A stretch of 64,000 nt of DNA from Trogon surrucura (taxonomy: Eukaryota > Chordata > Aves > Trogoniformes > Trogonidae), in NCBI GenBank assembly GCA_020746105.1, contig CM036619.1:71661635-71725634 (forward strand), read 5' to 3'. The first letter of the stretch is position 1, and each line of letters opens with the position of its first letter. The translations under genes were made by a program, and so were the position numbers. The notes under the pieces were generated by a model, which saw only the letters and a program-made list of their open reading frames with translations, did not search any database and was not told the origin of the DNA. Shown piece by piece: positions 1 through 63,060 of the stretch.

Positions 1-50322
<50,322 letters not shown>

Positions 50323-51999
50323 TAGTATTGGTGATTTTTTCTGCCTTGAAAGCTGTGTATTTGCAGCTCTGTTGGCATTAATGGCTAGTGCAGCTCATTA
50401 GGAGCTCAGCTGAAATGGAGCACATGACACCTGTGCTGTACACGTTTCAAAGTTCCTTAGTTTGAGCTATTTTTAATCTGATCTTGGGGGACTAAGTACC
50501 CATTTGCAGCTGGAGTGTATTAGATAGGCTCCTGGAGTGCTTTTTTGCAGTTCATTTTCCTCTGAGAAAAATTTGGTTCGTGATCTCCACAAACCAAATT
50601 ACACCAAAGGGAGCAACAGGGGAGTGCTCTCCTTATCCCACTTAAAACACTACTGTGTTGCACCTCCAGAGTACATGCATGGTGTTTCATGCTTGGTTAC
50701 CATTCTTATGTTTTACCTTTAAACTGCTACAGTAATTGAAAGAGAATTTTTTGTGTTTTTAAATATGGTTCACTGAGATTTCTCAATAAAGCTTTTCTGA
50801 GGAGGTACAGTAATGCATTTTATTCATTAGAGATGAGTGTCAGCTTTCACCTGTTAGCAGCTTGAAACGCTAGCATGCTGGTAGTGTAATAAATGGATTT
50901 TAAATAAGGTATTTAAGTCGTAGCTCACTTTTTGAAAAAGTTGGACTGGGCAAAGTCAACAGACTCCATGCTAAATTCTATACAGCCACTCTCTCTTACA
51001 TCACTGCTTTCTCTTGTGCATACACATGAATAGACTTTAAACTGGTGATGATATATTGAAACTGCTTTCCAAGCTCATTGCCAAATGTTTGCTGTTGTTC
51101 ATAGGTGTACTTTACAAGTGAGTGTTGCTATCTGTTACTGGAATGAAGCTGTTTCTGGGTGCTTTTTAGCAATGAGAAAGTTGCATATCTCATGCTGTCT
51201 AAGATCTTGAGCAATGATAACTGCTGTAGTCATTTGAAATGGGGAGGCAATCCAAGTAGAAAGCAACAGATTCGGAATTTTGCCAAAAAGTTAATAGCCC
51301 TTTTCTTGAGTGACTGCTGTTGAGTTTTCATTGATCACGTCATTAGTATCTCAGTTCTATGTCTTCTGAAGAATGCGAGCAGATTTAGAAATTGAAACTT
51401 GTCACACAAATGGTTCCTTTTAGCCCTTGCTAGAGTGGAACAGTGTCAAAAAAATAGGATATGGCTTCTCTGGGTCTGGCTAGATACTCTGCAAGGAGGA
51501 CCTTACTAAATGCAATTTTAAGCCTGTAGATCTGTGACACAAGTGACTTAAGATAATTGTCAGGAAAGAGAGAAAACAATGTTAGAAAAGCCACAGGAAA
51601 AGGAGTAGAAAATAGGTAGCATGCATGAGTAACTGGAAATGCAATGAGATAAAGTCAGTGTCTGGAAAATGTGGCATGTGAAACTGTTTATCATACACAG
51701 GAGAGCTCAGTCTGTGTGTTTGCTAAGGTAGCTTATTCAATCATTCATATTTGGTTGATTGAAGTAGCCTGAACTTGGTGCCCTATTTGAATTGTTTGAA
51801 ATGCTGCTCCTGAGATTTTCAGAAGTTGTTCTCTGCTGTTCCGTTGTACCTAAGGTTTTACTGTAATGCTTCTAGATCAGCTTGCATTCCACTCAATGTG
51901 ATCTTCAGTATGCAACTATGAAGACTATATAGGAAGACATTCCCATGAGTTTGTGCATACCCAATTTGTTGCCATATGAAAAAACATCTGAGGAAGGCA

Positions 52000-54300
52000 G
52001 TAGCCCAATGGAAGCCAGGCCCTGTCCTTCCATCTCCCTCAGGGCTCAGTGCAGAAGAGATGGCTCCTCTTCATGAGGGGTGGTGTGAGGAAATGGGAAA
52101 GAATGGACCATGCAACCCTTGACAGTCAACAAAAGAACTGTTTATTGGTGGGAGATGTTGCAGGTGAGCCTGTGCAAAGTCTGTAGAGTTTGGTTTCAGT
52201 TAAACAGAACTTTCCCCTTGTGAACCCCTTTGACTATGACCAGTGAATGCATTGTCTCTCAGGTGTTCTTCAGTAACTCTCAGAATGACCTGTGTAATTT
52301 CAACTAGCACTCAAGTGAGATTGATAATTCAGAAACAAGAAATTCCTAGGGTTCAGTGCCTTTATTTATAATAAACTTCACTCCATAAAAAAGTAGCGTC
52401 ACATTATTGATGTTGTAGCCTAAAAAAACCCAGAATGTAAGGCATCAGTAAAGCATGAAGGTGGGTATGGAAATAGAAAGTTTCCAGGAAGAGCCTGTTA
52501 CTTCGCAATGAAGACCAGGAAGGGACACCAAAGTGCAGATGCAGTCGCCAGAGTGCCAAATAAGGCAGGATGAGAGCATTTTTACTTATTGTCCAGCTGT
52601 GAAGGTGTGAAGGCTGCCAGTAGAGAGCCGGCTGGGCACTCCTGTGGTGCTCTTGGCACTGTCTCACGCAAAAGAGGCTGGGTGGCTGGGATCCCTGGAG
52701 GGGGTGGACCCACTGCCATTGATGATGCTTCTCGAGGTGGATCCATCTTTGGGCTTCACATCGTCCTTCGGTGGGCTGTCAGGCCTGGGCCTCACACGGT
52801 GCCTCAGCTGATAGACACGCCAGGGCCCCAGGCTGTTCCCTTGCTGCACATCAGTCACAAGAGTGCAGGCAATGCCTCTCATGGCATGAGGGGTGATCTT
52901 TCTCCTCCTGCTACTCTGCCAGTTGCCCTTCTTCAGGCTCCTGGGAGGTGCCCTCCTCTCTGGTGGTTGCGGGAACCATTTCTGTGCTGTCCCACACCAA
53001 GGTGGGCAGCTGCCTGCCTCGCTGTTCCAGTTCCTCCCTGGCAGACAGGCAGGCCTGGGATCCATGCTGTGCCCTGCAGGACCTTGTTCCTTCCGAGCGT
53101 GCTTGGCATCTGAGGACCTCGAAGCTCGGCGAACTGTGGGCTCCTGTTTTTACAGGGCCATGAGGTGGATGATGACATCAGGAGGCCATTGCGATGGTGA
53201 TTTTGACTGTGGCTGATGCGTGTGGCCAAATATGGCAGGTTTGGGCATGGGAAGCCTGATGGCTGAAAGATGCCCAAGAAGCACAGAGGCTGGGTGAGAT
53301 GCTTGGATGTCTCCACTCCAAGCTCCTGCTCAGAGCAGCCCTAGTTGGATTTTGTTGCTCAGGACTGTGTTCATTCTCCTCGAAAATGGAGGCTCCACAG
53401 TCCCTTTGGGCCCCTGTGCCATATCTGAGCAGCTTCACTGTGACAATCTTTTCCTTCTATCTGTCTGGGATTTCTCCTGGCCCTGGTGCTGCTTGATCAG
53501 CTCTAGTCACAAGTCTGGGCCACCCCTCAGCCTTCTTTTCTTGATGCAGGCCAGAGCCTCCACCTTCCTTTGTGTTGCCCCTCACCATCTGAAAGCCTTT
53601 GGGCTATGCCCACAACAACTCTTTCCTGGACTATTGGAAAGCAGAGAGGGATAGAGGAATCTAGATGAAGTTGCCAATGTGCCATGTAAGAGAGGAGGCA
53701 TTTTTACTGTGGTGGTGTTTTGGGTTTCTTTTGCTGGGTGGCTATTTTGTTATTCTTTGGAGATCTTTGTAATTGTTTATTGCCCGGTCTTGAACTCCTA
53801 ATGAAACAACTACAAGGCACCTTGTGGGTGAAGTCCAGCACTTCTTTCTGGAAGAACTGGAGACTTCTACTTTTCCAAAGCAACAGCTGTCTCTCTAATG
53901 TCTTTGGTTGATCTGTTGTTACTCTGTGCACAGAGTGGAGAGTGGCTACATCTTTAACAGGCTCTTCCTCTTCACACTTCAGATGCCCAGAGGAGAGGGA
54001 GGGATGCAAGAAGTGCCTTTGCTCAGGATGGAGCTTCTCAGCCTGGTAGCATAATCTAGTCTCTCTAGGCTTCTCCCAGGACAAGGAGGCAGAGAGAAAC
54101 ACAAGGGATGGCCTGCTGCTAGTTTGGTCTTTCTCCCTGTTGTGAATATGATTCTGTTTGTGAGCTGGGCATTTGGTTTTACCCCACATGTCTGCCTTTG
54201 ATGGAGCTGTCTTGGTTCTCACAGGTAAGTCCTGCTGGTGTCCAAGCAATCCTTCAGAAGGGGATCAACACTGTTTTGACTATAGAACAAATGCAGTTTT
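52000..54300 (-). other. GC-richer block with broken minus-strand reading frames, unassigned (possible pseudogene or old insert)
   Basis: Compositionally distinct from the AT-rich intron around it. On the minus strand, open stretches follow each other in different frames: 54249-53704 (181 codons), 53438-53178, 53316-52933, 53065-52664 and 52667-52404. An imperfect direct repeat of about 45 bp (around 52540-52586 and 53670-53712, sharing GCATTTTTACT) lies inside. Minus-strand AATAAA-type signals occur near 52140 and 52365. I recognise no protein family. It could be a decayed retrocopy, an old mobile element or non-coding sequence with chance frames. Confidence 0.35.
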
Positions 54301-55689
54301 GCAAACTGTTCATAAATCCATTTTTCCAATTTTGAGTAATTTTCATGATGAAAATGCTCCTATCATTTTAGAGTAAGCACTAGTATGTGATTTGTTGCCA
54401 TATACTGCCTTTGCTCTTCTTGCATCTTGGGGAAGGCAGCATTTAATCTACATAAGGGGATAGGGAAGATCAATATTTACAAGATGATTCCATAAAGAGC
54501 AGTAAAAAGCCTGTGAGGAAGATCACTACCACAGCCATATGTGACTGCAGGGTTCTCTGACCAGCGTATGAAACAATCAATTCAGAATTCGTAATGCCAG
54601 ATTCCGTGCTGGGATTTTGTGTGTCACTGCCTGCAAATGAGGTGGGAAATGAAAATTTAGGAAGATGTTAATAATCTCAAATACTGCTAATGCCTCAGTA
54701 GCAAAATAGCTTCTGTTCTCTAATAGTTTTGGTCTTTCATGCCCAACTGGTTTATCTGTTTCTCTTTTTCTTTGGTTTGCAATCAATCTCACGTCTTACT
54801 GCAATTTTAATTTTCTTCATGTGGCCACACTTGGTTACTATTTCTTCTTGATAAATGCTTCATTTGCCCTTTGCCTTTTGTCCTTCCTGCCATTCTGTCC
54901 TTTTTTTTTCTTTTTTATTTTTCCCACCATTTTTTGTGTTACATAAGTGGATATCAGCACAAAAATGTCATGAATTACGAGGGTAGTGTTGTATCTGCAT
55001 CATGTGCAAGAGTCTCCCTTGACTGGCAGTGTGTTTTGTAGCCTGTGAATGTAGAAAATACATGATCTTCTTTCACTGGAACTACTAAAAGTCAACTACA
55101 GGAACCAGTGGAAAAAGCGGAAGAGGGAGAGGACTGGCAACTGTGGCAGAAGGGTTATGCCAAAGCAGGCTGAATTGCAGGGATTCTTTTGGCAGCACTC
55201 TCAGTAAGGGTTTGGAAGATGACTTGCTTTAGACAAGTGATAACTGCTTGGACTGGTTTATTATATTTAGATAATTTTAGTCCTCAATATTAGGTAGTGA
55301 AATTTTTCATTGTAATTGTAATTATATTAATAATTATTAGTATTTTGAGGGACGGGGAAAAGAGTTTTCCATACCTACCAGTGTGAGATTTACTTTATTC
55401 AGAAAGGTTCTGTGAAATCAAGTTAGTCACCTACCTCATTGCGTTAGCAGCAGAATTATGTCCTTTCCCCCTGAAACAGGGAGGGGATACTCTTGTCTGG
55501 ATTTTTATTTTTTTTTTTCCCCCCCCTGAATGGATGAAGTAGTAATTCTCCAGTTCACAGGTCTCCAAGTAGTAGCATGCACACCTTTGCCTGAACCATT
55601 TTCCTTTCCCTGAGCAGCATGTCGTTCTCTTCCTGAATGCACCATACCCTTCTTCCCTGAAGCTCCCATTCTGCTTGCTCTGGTGGAGA

Positions 55690-55711
55690 TATTGCACATT
55701 ACTAAGTTGCA
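55690..55711 (+). ncRNA. MIR32: mature miR-32-5p
   Basis: 22 nt starting TATTGCAC and ending AAGTTGCA, matching the known vertebrate miR-32-5p as remembered. The start position fixes the seed (bases 2-8, ATTGCAC). Confidence 0.96.
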
Positions 55712-55730
55712 TGTTGTCACGGCCTCAGTG

Positions 55731-55752
55731 CAATTTAGTGTGTGCGATACTT
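55731..55752 (+). ncRNA. MIR32: miR-32-3p (star) arm
   Basis: The passenger arm opposite the 5p strand, beginning CAATTTAGTGTG. At the position where I remember a U in human there is a C (in GTGCGATA), which turns a G-U wobble into a G-C pair. The exact ends are inferred from the human annotation. Confidence 0.85.
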
Positions 55753-58449
55753 TCACATGAGTGCATGCACACGGGTATGGCTGTGGCTTAAAGTTACTGC
55801 AGCTTTCAGTTTCGGTGGGGCCTAATTACGTTGTTAAATGGTCTTAAACCCAGATTAGTGTTTTGAGTGATGCCTTGAAATGTGTTAGTGGAAGTCTGTT
55901 CTGTAATGCCAGGAAGATGAGTACTGTTTGTTTTCCATTTGAGAAGGGTTATCATTATTTGCCTCATTTTCTTCATTTGCCATGCATACCTCCAAATTTG
56001 TTCAGATTTTTCATTGGTTATATAAAAATTACTCAAAATATTAGGTGTTGCTAAAGAGGAAATAGTAATCATATCCTTAATGGAAATTTGCCAGAAGGCC
56101 AAAGAGAGATTTTTATGTGAAGAAAACCTGTAGCGCCTTGATGGCTGAAATAGATTCTTAACTGGTTTTTCACCTTCTAGCTATTAACATTTAAAGAGAT
56201 CTGAAATGAGCTACTATGCAAACCAAGAAGTAAACAAAAAAATCTCGGCTGTTTAAGCATCTAGCTGGTTTGCTGTGGCATCCTGGCAGTAATGATGGAG
56301 AAAATGAGATGGTGATACAATTCCCACAGAAAACAATAATCTTCCAGCATGTTAAGCTAATGCTTAGAGAAAGCAAAAACGTGTGATCTTGTTTATTTTA
56401 CTGCAACATTAATAATGTCTTTCAGATTAATTTTTCAAAGACAACTGTTAACTGATTATGTTTTGACTGAATTTTTGCATGCAATGTATGTTCTTCAGTG
56501 GCAGGAGTGTCTCTTGCAGCAACCTCTTTTGTCACAGGAATGCATTTAACAGGACCTTACTGCAATTTTATAAGTTCTACTTACAGTGTATGTTTAGAGA
56601 TGGGAATAAAACTGAAAATTGTCTCTTAATTTCGTAATCTAGAACTGGGAATAACAGATACTTGCTGGTTTGTGGTTTTTTAATTACATGGAGGAAAGGA
56701 AAGCTTTAGTTGAGTTGTTAAGAGAGTAGAATGCAGTCTGCAAATCAAGAAGAGATGTTTCAATGTTTTGGTATGTTTGCAGAACCAAATTGACAGTAAC
56801 TGTAACCTGATTATCCTACTGGAATAAGTGGTAGTATTTGTCAGCTGAGTGTTGTATGACTCGTTCATACCACTATTTTAGTCTGAAATATTCCACTATA
56901 TGCAAAAAAAGAAAAGGATTTGTTACCTGTATCTCCTTTTTCTTTTATATTGAAAATACTTGTTCTTACTAAATACACCTGTCTGTATATTGCTTTATGT
57001 GCACGTGATTTTTAAGAAGTTATTCAAAGAATAACTCAAGAAAAAACAGGTATTCAGTTTCAGATTTGATCATGCTTGATCTGTATTCTTTTTCCAAATT
57101 TACTTGAAACTAGGAAGAAGTGCTCTTTATTGTACACACATAATTTGGGTCAAGCATGTCACAAAGTCTAGAGGAATGTCTCAGTTTGCTACCCCTAATT
57201 CACGTGTTTAAGTGCCTAATCTGACGCTGAATCAAACAGCTCTGTTCTCTACCCCGTGCAGACTGGCACAGCGTGTTTCCGAACGCGTTGAAGGTTTCTC
57301 AGGGCTTCCTTGTTTTATACTGGACAGCGCCGATACTCTGCCTTTGCTTCTTTCATGTTCCAGGTGGCACGTTCTGTGTGTTCCAACAGCAATTTCTCTT
57401 CGTGCATTTTTGTAGTTTATGGTTCTGTGACTGTCCAATTCGTTGAAGACTGAAGGTATCTGTAAACACGTAGAGGATGTGGGTTAGAGTGTGTGCACGC
57501 ACATGTTTCAGCAGACAAGTAGACTTGCTTTCAGTCTTCAAAAATAACGTAACTACACTGCATCTTAGATACCAGCCTTTTAATTATGTATTTCTCTTAC
57601 ACAATTATATATGTATATATTGCTTTTTTTAAAACACCAGCTTTTGTAAAACAGCTATTTATATGTCAGAACTCACAATCTTTATCTGAATGAAAGTTTA
57701 ATTGGTGTGTGACATTACCTGTGTCAGTAGGAACAGTTAACTCTTCTGAGCATCTGGAATTGAGCTTAGGCAGTTGTGTTTTTTCTCTTTGCTTCTAAGG
57801 CAGGCCTAGAAGCTAACTGGAAGGGGTGGAAAGACAAGGGTTGCTGAAAGAATTACTGAATATGTAGGGAGGACATCTTTTGTCAGGCATTTTTAAGAAT
57901 AGAGGGAAACTATGAGAATTATTTTTAGTATAAAATATAGTAGGATTCTGTGCTTTCCTATCTAGTAATTCTTTATGTGGGTATTTAAGGTTGCAGTCTA
58001 TATTATTATAAACTTGGTTAGATTTCTGCTACTTAAAATACAGATCTATTATAACAGGACAGCATGAAAATTCATTATAAAACTTAGGAATTCTTAACAC
58101 CACAGCTTTAGCTTTTTGCTTTTTTTGTCATAGTAAGTTGAATTATAAGATAAATCTGTTATTTATTCCCTCCACCAAGACAAACAATCAAGATATCCTC
58201 TTCTCTGTGCTTACAATGTATAATTTTATAATACTGATAATCAGAACTGACTGGGAGTTTCTTATTATGAAACTGTAATGGATCTCAAGCTTTATTGAGT
58301 CCAGCTAGCTGTTACTCCCATTCATGAACTTTTCAAGCTAAAAAGGCCAAGGAAATGAAACTGTCCTTTAAAAAGCTGAAATTTTAGCTAAATGAAGAAA
58401 ACAAAAGGATCAAAAACTTTAGCAGATAGAGATAGACTTTAAGAATGAG

Positions 58450-60165
58450 GAGACGAGGAACTCAAAGCTCTGCAAAATGCTATTAAACCAAAATATGTTT
58501 TTTCATATGCAACAGGAGCAAGGTGCACTCAAGTGGGCTGAGGGATGACAAGGAGTGCTTTGCAGCAACAACAATGCTGTAGGCTGTTGTGAGGGGGAGG
58601 TAAATTGATGCTGTGTTGCTCGTTGCTATGAAGGTAAGTAGAGGGAATCATTGCAGAACCCTTCTGATGGCTGAGCTGCAGCAAAATCTCTCAGAAATTA
58701 CAGTGAACTATACAAGAGGTTATAGAACAAATGGACAAAATGAGCAATAACACATTGCTGAGAGTGGATGACATTAACTCACCAAAGAAAATTTAAGGGC
58801 AAAATTAAAAACAAAAACGTTCCAGGAAATAGAGACATGTAAACTGGACATTGGTACTGCGCAGCTTAGTAGGAACTAAAGTTACGGGCATACAAGCACC
58901 TGATGAATGTGATTTAGTTGCAGAGAATCAATGGAGTTTTCACAGAGGGAAGTTCTGCCTTACTCTTCATGGCTGTTTGAAGTGGTCAGCAAGCAAGACC
59001 ATTAGTAAGTTGATCTGGGTACTGTGCTCTACTGAAGTTTTATAAAAGCTTTTCACAGCATGTCTTTCCAAAGACTTTCAAGGATATTAAGTAGTGATAA
59101 TAGAGAAAGTTTCTGCATGGATAAATAATCAGTTAAAAATATAAGAAAGGGAGGGCAGAAGTAAATGATGGTGTTGAGGTAGGGACCTCTACTGTCCTAT
59201 CTTTCTGTAATTATCCTGGGAAAGAAGCAGAGGGACACCTCAGTGGTGCTGCAGAACTATCTGAGCTGGTAAGGATGAGGTCTCGCTGTGGAATTGCAGC
59301 AGGATTGTAAACAAACTCAGTTAGAAGACGGCAGTGTTTGGGGAATAAAATGACTGATGAAAGGTAGTGCAGATGAAAGTGTGGGTGAAAACCAGTCTTA
59401 ACTTCACGCATAAACTGATGGCCTCTGCTGACTGCTAGCACTTGGGAGCTATATTTTCAGGTATGCGTGCTAGCTCAGTGCTTGGTACTACTTAGACACA
59501 TGCCAGGCATATCAAACACTGAGATTTGTTACAACAGACACAGATGGCAGAAACACAGTATATTGTTCTAATTGTGTGAATCTATGGTTTTGCCTATATG
59601 CTGAATTACTGTGTATATTTCTGCCTACTGCATCTCAAAATACTACAAGGGCAAAAAGACTGGTTAGAAGAATGGAAGGTATGCATTAGTTTCTGTATGA
59701 GGAGCTGGTTAGGACTCTTTAGCCTGGAAAAAAGATGTTACAAAACTGAGGTTTGCGAAATCAGAACCAGTGTGAAAAGGATGATGGGTTGGACTCCTCA
59801 TAATCTCTTCCAACATAAAATCTTGGAATCATCGAAAACCAGGCAGTTTCAAAAACTAAGAAAGGTGTGTTGGGTCATGTGATAGATGTGGGGAGGATCT
59901 TGCCAAAGAATGTTGGAGTTGCAGCAGCTTTGCAGGATTGGACCACACCAAGAATAGCTATTAATTGAGGATTACTAAATCAGGTTTATGATACCCATGA
60001 GGCAGAAGCAGAAGCTGGAAGAATGTTGAGGGAGATTGTTAAATAAGTTTGTCCTATTTTGTGTTGCCTTAGCGTCTGCTTCTGGCCTCTACTGCAGATG
60101 GGACGATGGCTAGACAGACAGACCTTTGGTCTGAAGTAGTTTGACTTTTTATATGTTATGTTCCA
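58450..60165 (+). mobile_element. Ancient CR1/L3-like LINE relic
   Basis: A highly decayed LINE in host-gene orientation. Stretches resembling the reverse-transcriptase region of old amniote CR1/L3 elements occur in the right order. Around 58930-59160 there is CATGGAGTTTTCACAGAG-like and GGGAAGTTCTGCCTTACTC-type sequence, followed by AAAAGCTTTTCACAGC. Around 59700 a frame reads GLFSLEKR. The 3' end near 60095-60165 has GGCTAGACAGACAGACCTTT, GGTCTGAAGTAGT and then TTATGTTC, the usual tail of this class. Many stops and indels are present. Boundaries are approximate and the 5' limit is the least certain. Confidence 0.75.
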
Positions 60166-62460
60166 AGACTCATTTTAAGTATAGGTGTTGCACTTAGGAT
60201 CATGGTTTGCCCATGATAAAAATCTGAAGATGTTAGAAGTAGTTGGCTGAGAAATAACTAATACTTTTGAGTGTGCTTCTTAGAATAGTTGTTAAATTAT
60301 GTGGTATGTGTGACTAAACTAGGCCAAAATGATAATTTAAAAATAATTACAAATACTTCAAATACAAAAGTATTGCAAAGAAATAATCAGATTTAGAATT
60401 TCTTACAGGTTGCACTACATGTTAATTGTTCTTTTTCAGAGAACGTAGGCATTTATCGGTTACAGAAGAAAATCTGTTTGCTGCTGTGTCCTTTGGACTT
60501 GTTGCCATTGTTTAAAAGTCCGAAGTTTTAATGCAGTTGCTGGAGCCCTGTTCTGCCCTGAGAGGTGTAATATTTGCATCAGTTACACCATCTGGAGGAC
60601 CACTGCTTTGGTCAGGACTGGATCACTTATTCTGACTAGCCTCCATACGCTGGAGATGTTACCTCTTTCCGTTTGGTTATATTGTTCCTAAGGAGAAATT
60701 TTTAACAGGAAAACTGTTGAAATCTTGTCTCAGAGTCATATCTAAAAATCACTGGCATCTTTATTTTGCTCCTGAGATGATCTTCTCTTGATACTGTTGA
60801 TTCTTGTCAAGAAACACTTAGTGCTGCTTCTGCTTTATTCATAGCTGGACTGTATCTTAGTGCTGTTTTTTATTTTCATGTGTAATTTGCAACTGAAACA
60901 TGAGGGTCTTTTTCATTCCTAAAAGAGCAGAGCCCTTAAAGAGAGTCACAGAACAGCTTAAGAGGTCTTTTGCAAAAGGACTTCTTTGAGTTGTTTCATT
61001 CTTTGGTGTTCTCCTGGCAATCACCTGAAATTTGGGAGGTTGTTGTAGAAGACTGCTTTAGTCCTTTTTGAGGTAATAGCTGGACTTCGATTGTCACTGG
61101 TAGCTTGTCTTTTGCAATGGATTTTGGTGGTGTCGAAAGGAAGAAAACGAGTTCTGTGCTTTTGAAGTTATGGTGACAGCAGCTATTTAGTTTCAGCTGT
61201 GATAAGTCAACACTATTATGCAAAGAAGAGTTCCTGCCCTCCAGCTGAGAGCGTGCCGGCTTCTTTCCTGGTGGGAAGGCAGCTGTTTATGCCACTGCTC
61301 TTGGAGTTGGGTGGGGAATAGGGAGTCGAGCTAGTTAGTTAAAACTAACCCAACAAAAACCAAGTATTAGCCAAATTAATTGTAAAAACCATTGTGACAC
61401 ATAAAAGAGACTGTGCTGTCAGGTAGATAGAGGAAGGGGTGATCTGGGACAGAGATGAATGCTTGAGATCAAGGGAAGGGGAGAGCTCTTTAGTTGTGGC
61501 AGTTCTGAGATAACCTGAGTGGAAAAAAATGGTGAAACCGTGCTGTGAAGTTTGAAATGCATTACATTTGCTTTTATACCTTGAACTCTCTACTTTTAAG
61601 ATGTAAATGTATTCTCAAAATAAATGGAGTAGCTGAACTTCCTTAAGGCATCATTTTGAATTGATCAGCTCTGTAAACAGGAAGATTTGGTGACAAAAAT
61701 AGAGTAATATCTGTGTAATATCTACTTAGAGAATATAGGAAGGTAACAAACATCAGCAGTGTAAAGAAGATGATCTAAGAATGAAATGGGCTTCTTCTAG
61801 TAGTGTTTTTGGCTTAGGATGTTTCTGTTATCAAACTTGTATGTTAATTGCATTGCAAACCACTGTACGGCCTGTAAAGAGTTTTGTAAGATATTTAGGG
61901 AAATGCTAATTCTTGCAAACATTTCCAGAGACTAATGTCACTTTTGTCTAGTTTTTATTCTTATGCCCGGTCAGCAGCCAGGGTCAAAATGCCTTCATTA
62001 TAAACTTAGTATAGTAACCAGTAAATCTCTCCTCACAACGTATTATATGCTTACTGTAATCTTTCTGGAAACTCCCAATTCTCATCATTTCAGCCGATAT
62101 GCTCTTCTTTCTTCCAGTGCAATGAGAACAGAGATCTCAAAAATACAGTTAATTCTGAGGTCAAAAACTGAATGCTCAGAGTTTAAACCTGGGATATGTT
62201 CTCAATCTCAGGAGTCTTTAGTTTTCAACCTTTTTTCTTTCGGATGTTGCAACATTAGCTTGACATTTTTGAAATTTCACTGTAGTTAATGGTGAATAGG
62301 TCTTACCTGCGGGCTCTGTGAAGTCAATCTCAATTCAGATAGAAATACATTTAATGTAAACTTCAGTAGAAGCAAAGGGGAAGCTGTAGTCTTGTTATGG
62401 AAAAGTGGTAGAAGTAAAAAAAAAAGTAAATAAATCTCTAAACCCCACAAAACCTGTAAA

Positions 62461-63060
62461 GTCGTAGAATGTGTTGAGTTGAAAGGGACTTTTAAAGATC
62501 ATCTAGTCCAACCCCTCTGCGGTGAGCAGGGACATCTCTGACTAGATCAGGTTACTCAGAGCTCCATCAAGCCTGACCTTGAATGTCTTCAGAGATGGAG
62601 CCTTCACCACCTCTCTGGGCAACCTGTTCCAGTGTTTCACCACCCTCATTGTAAAGAACTTCTTCCTTACATTCAGTCTAATTCTACCCTCCTTTAGTTT
62701 AAAACCTTTATTCCTTCTTCTGTCACAACAGGCTTTGCTAAAAAGATTCCCCCCAGCTTTCTTAGAGGTTCCCTTCAGGTATTGGAAGACCTCTATGATG
62801 TCTTCCTAGAGTCTTCTCCAGGCTGAACAATCCCAGTTCTCTCAGTCTGCTCCTGTAGGAGAGGTGCTGTAGCCCCCGATCATCTTTGTGGCCTCCTCTG
62901 GACCGACTCCTGCAGGTCTATGTCTTTCCCGTGCTGGTGACACCTGAACTGGAGGCAGTACTGCAGGTCGGGCTCACCAGAGCGGAGGAGAGAGAGAGAG
63001 AATCACCTCCCTCATCCTCTTGATACAGCCCAGGATGCGACTGGCTTTGGCTCAGCCGTG
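62461..63060 (-). mobile_element. CR1 LINE, 5'-truncated and diverged
   Basis: The + strand starts GTCGTAGAATGTGTTGAGTT, then GGACTTTTAAAGATCATCTA and GTCCAACCCCTCTGCG. It continues with the reverse complement of the CR1 ORF2 C-terminus (CTCTCTGGGCAACCTGTTCC, GTGTTTCACCACCC) and the RT region upstream of it. It includes a short GA microsatellite near 62985-63002. It is more diverged than the 47.3 kb copy. Sequence from 63060 to about 63265 (TTGCTTTCCTAAAATTCAGG) may belong to the same insertion or to another CR1-associated fragment. Confidence 0.88.

Larger units (their letters stand above)
55685..55754 (+). ncRNA. MIR32: miR-32 precursor hairpin (intronic microRNA)
   Basis: A 70-nt hairpin in the sense orientation of TMEM245, about 5.5 kb into the intron that follows the exon ending at 50192. 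The 5' arm begins GGAGATATTGCACATTACTA; the loop region is TGTTGTCACGGCCTCAG; the 3' arm carries GCAATTTAGTGTGTGCGATA. The arms pair almost throughout, and the 5p seed ATTGCAC is that of the miR-25/32/92/363 family. Human miR-32 sits in the homologous intron. From memory, the 5p strand is identical to human and the 3p arm and loop differ at a few bases. Expression presumably depends on host-gene transcription; no separate promoter is visible. Confidence 0.98.

Noticed and set aside
55431-55756. Two minus-strand open frames covering the miR-32 hairpin
   Set aside because: They run antisense to a conserved microRNA and have no protein similarity. The sequence conservation is explained by the hairpin.
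60420-60520. Possible next TMEM245 exon after a TTCTTTTTCAG acceptor-like site
   Set aside because: No frame gives the expected conserved C-terminal sequence, and a stop occurs early.
62579-62809. Plus-strand frame of 76 codons
   Set aside because: Antisense shadow of the CR1 copy at 62461-63060.
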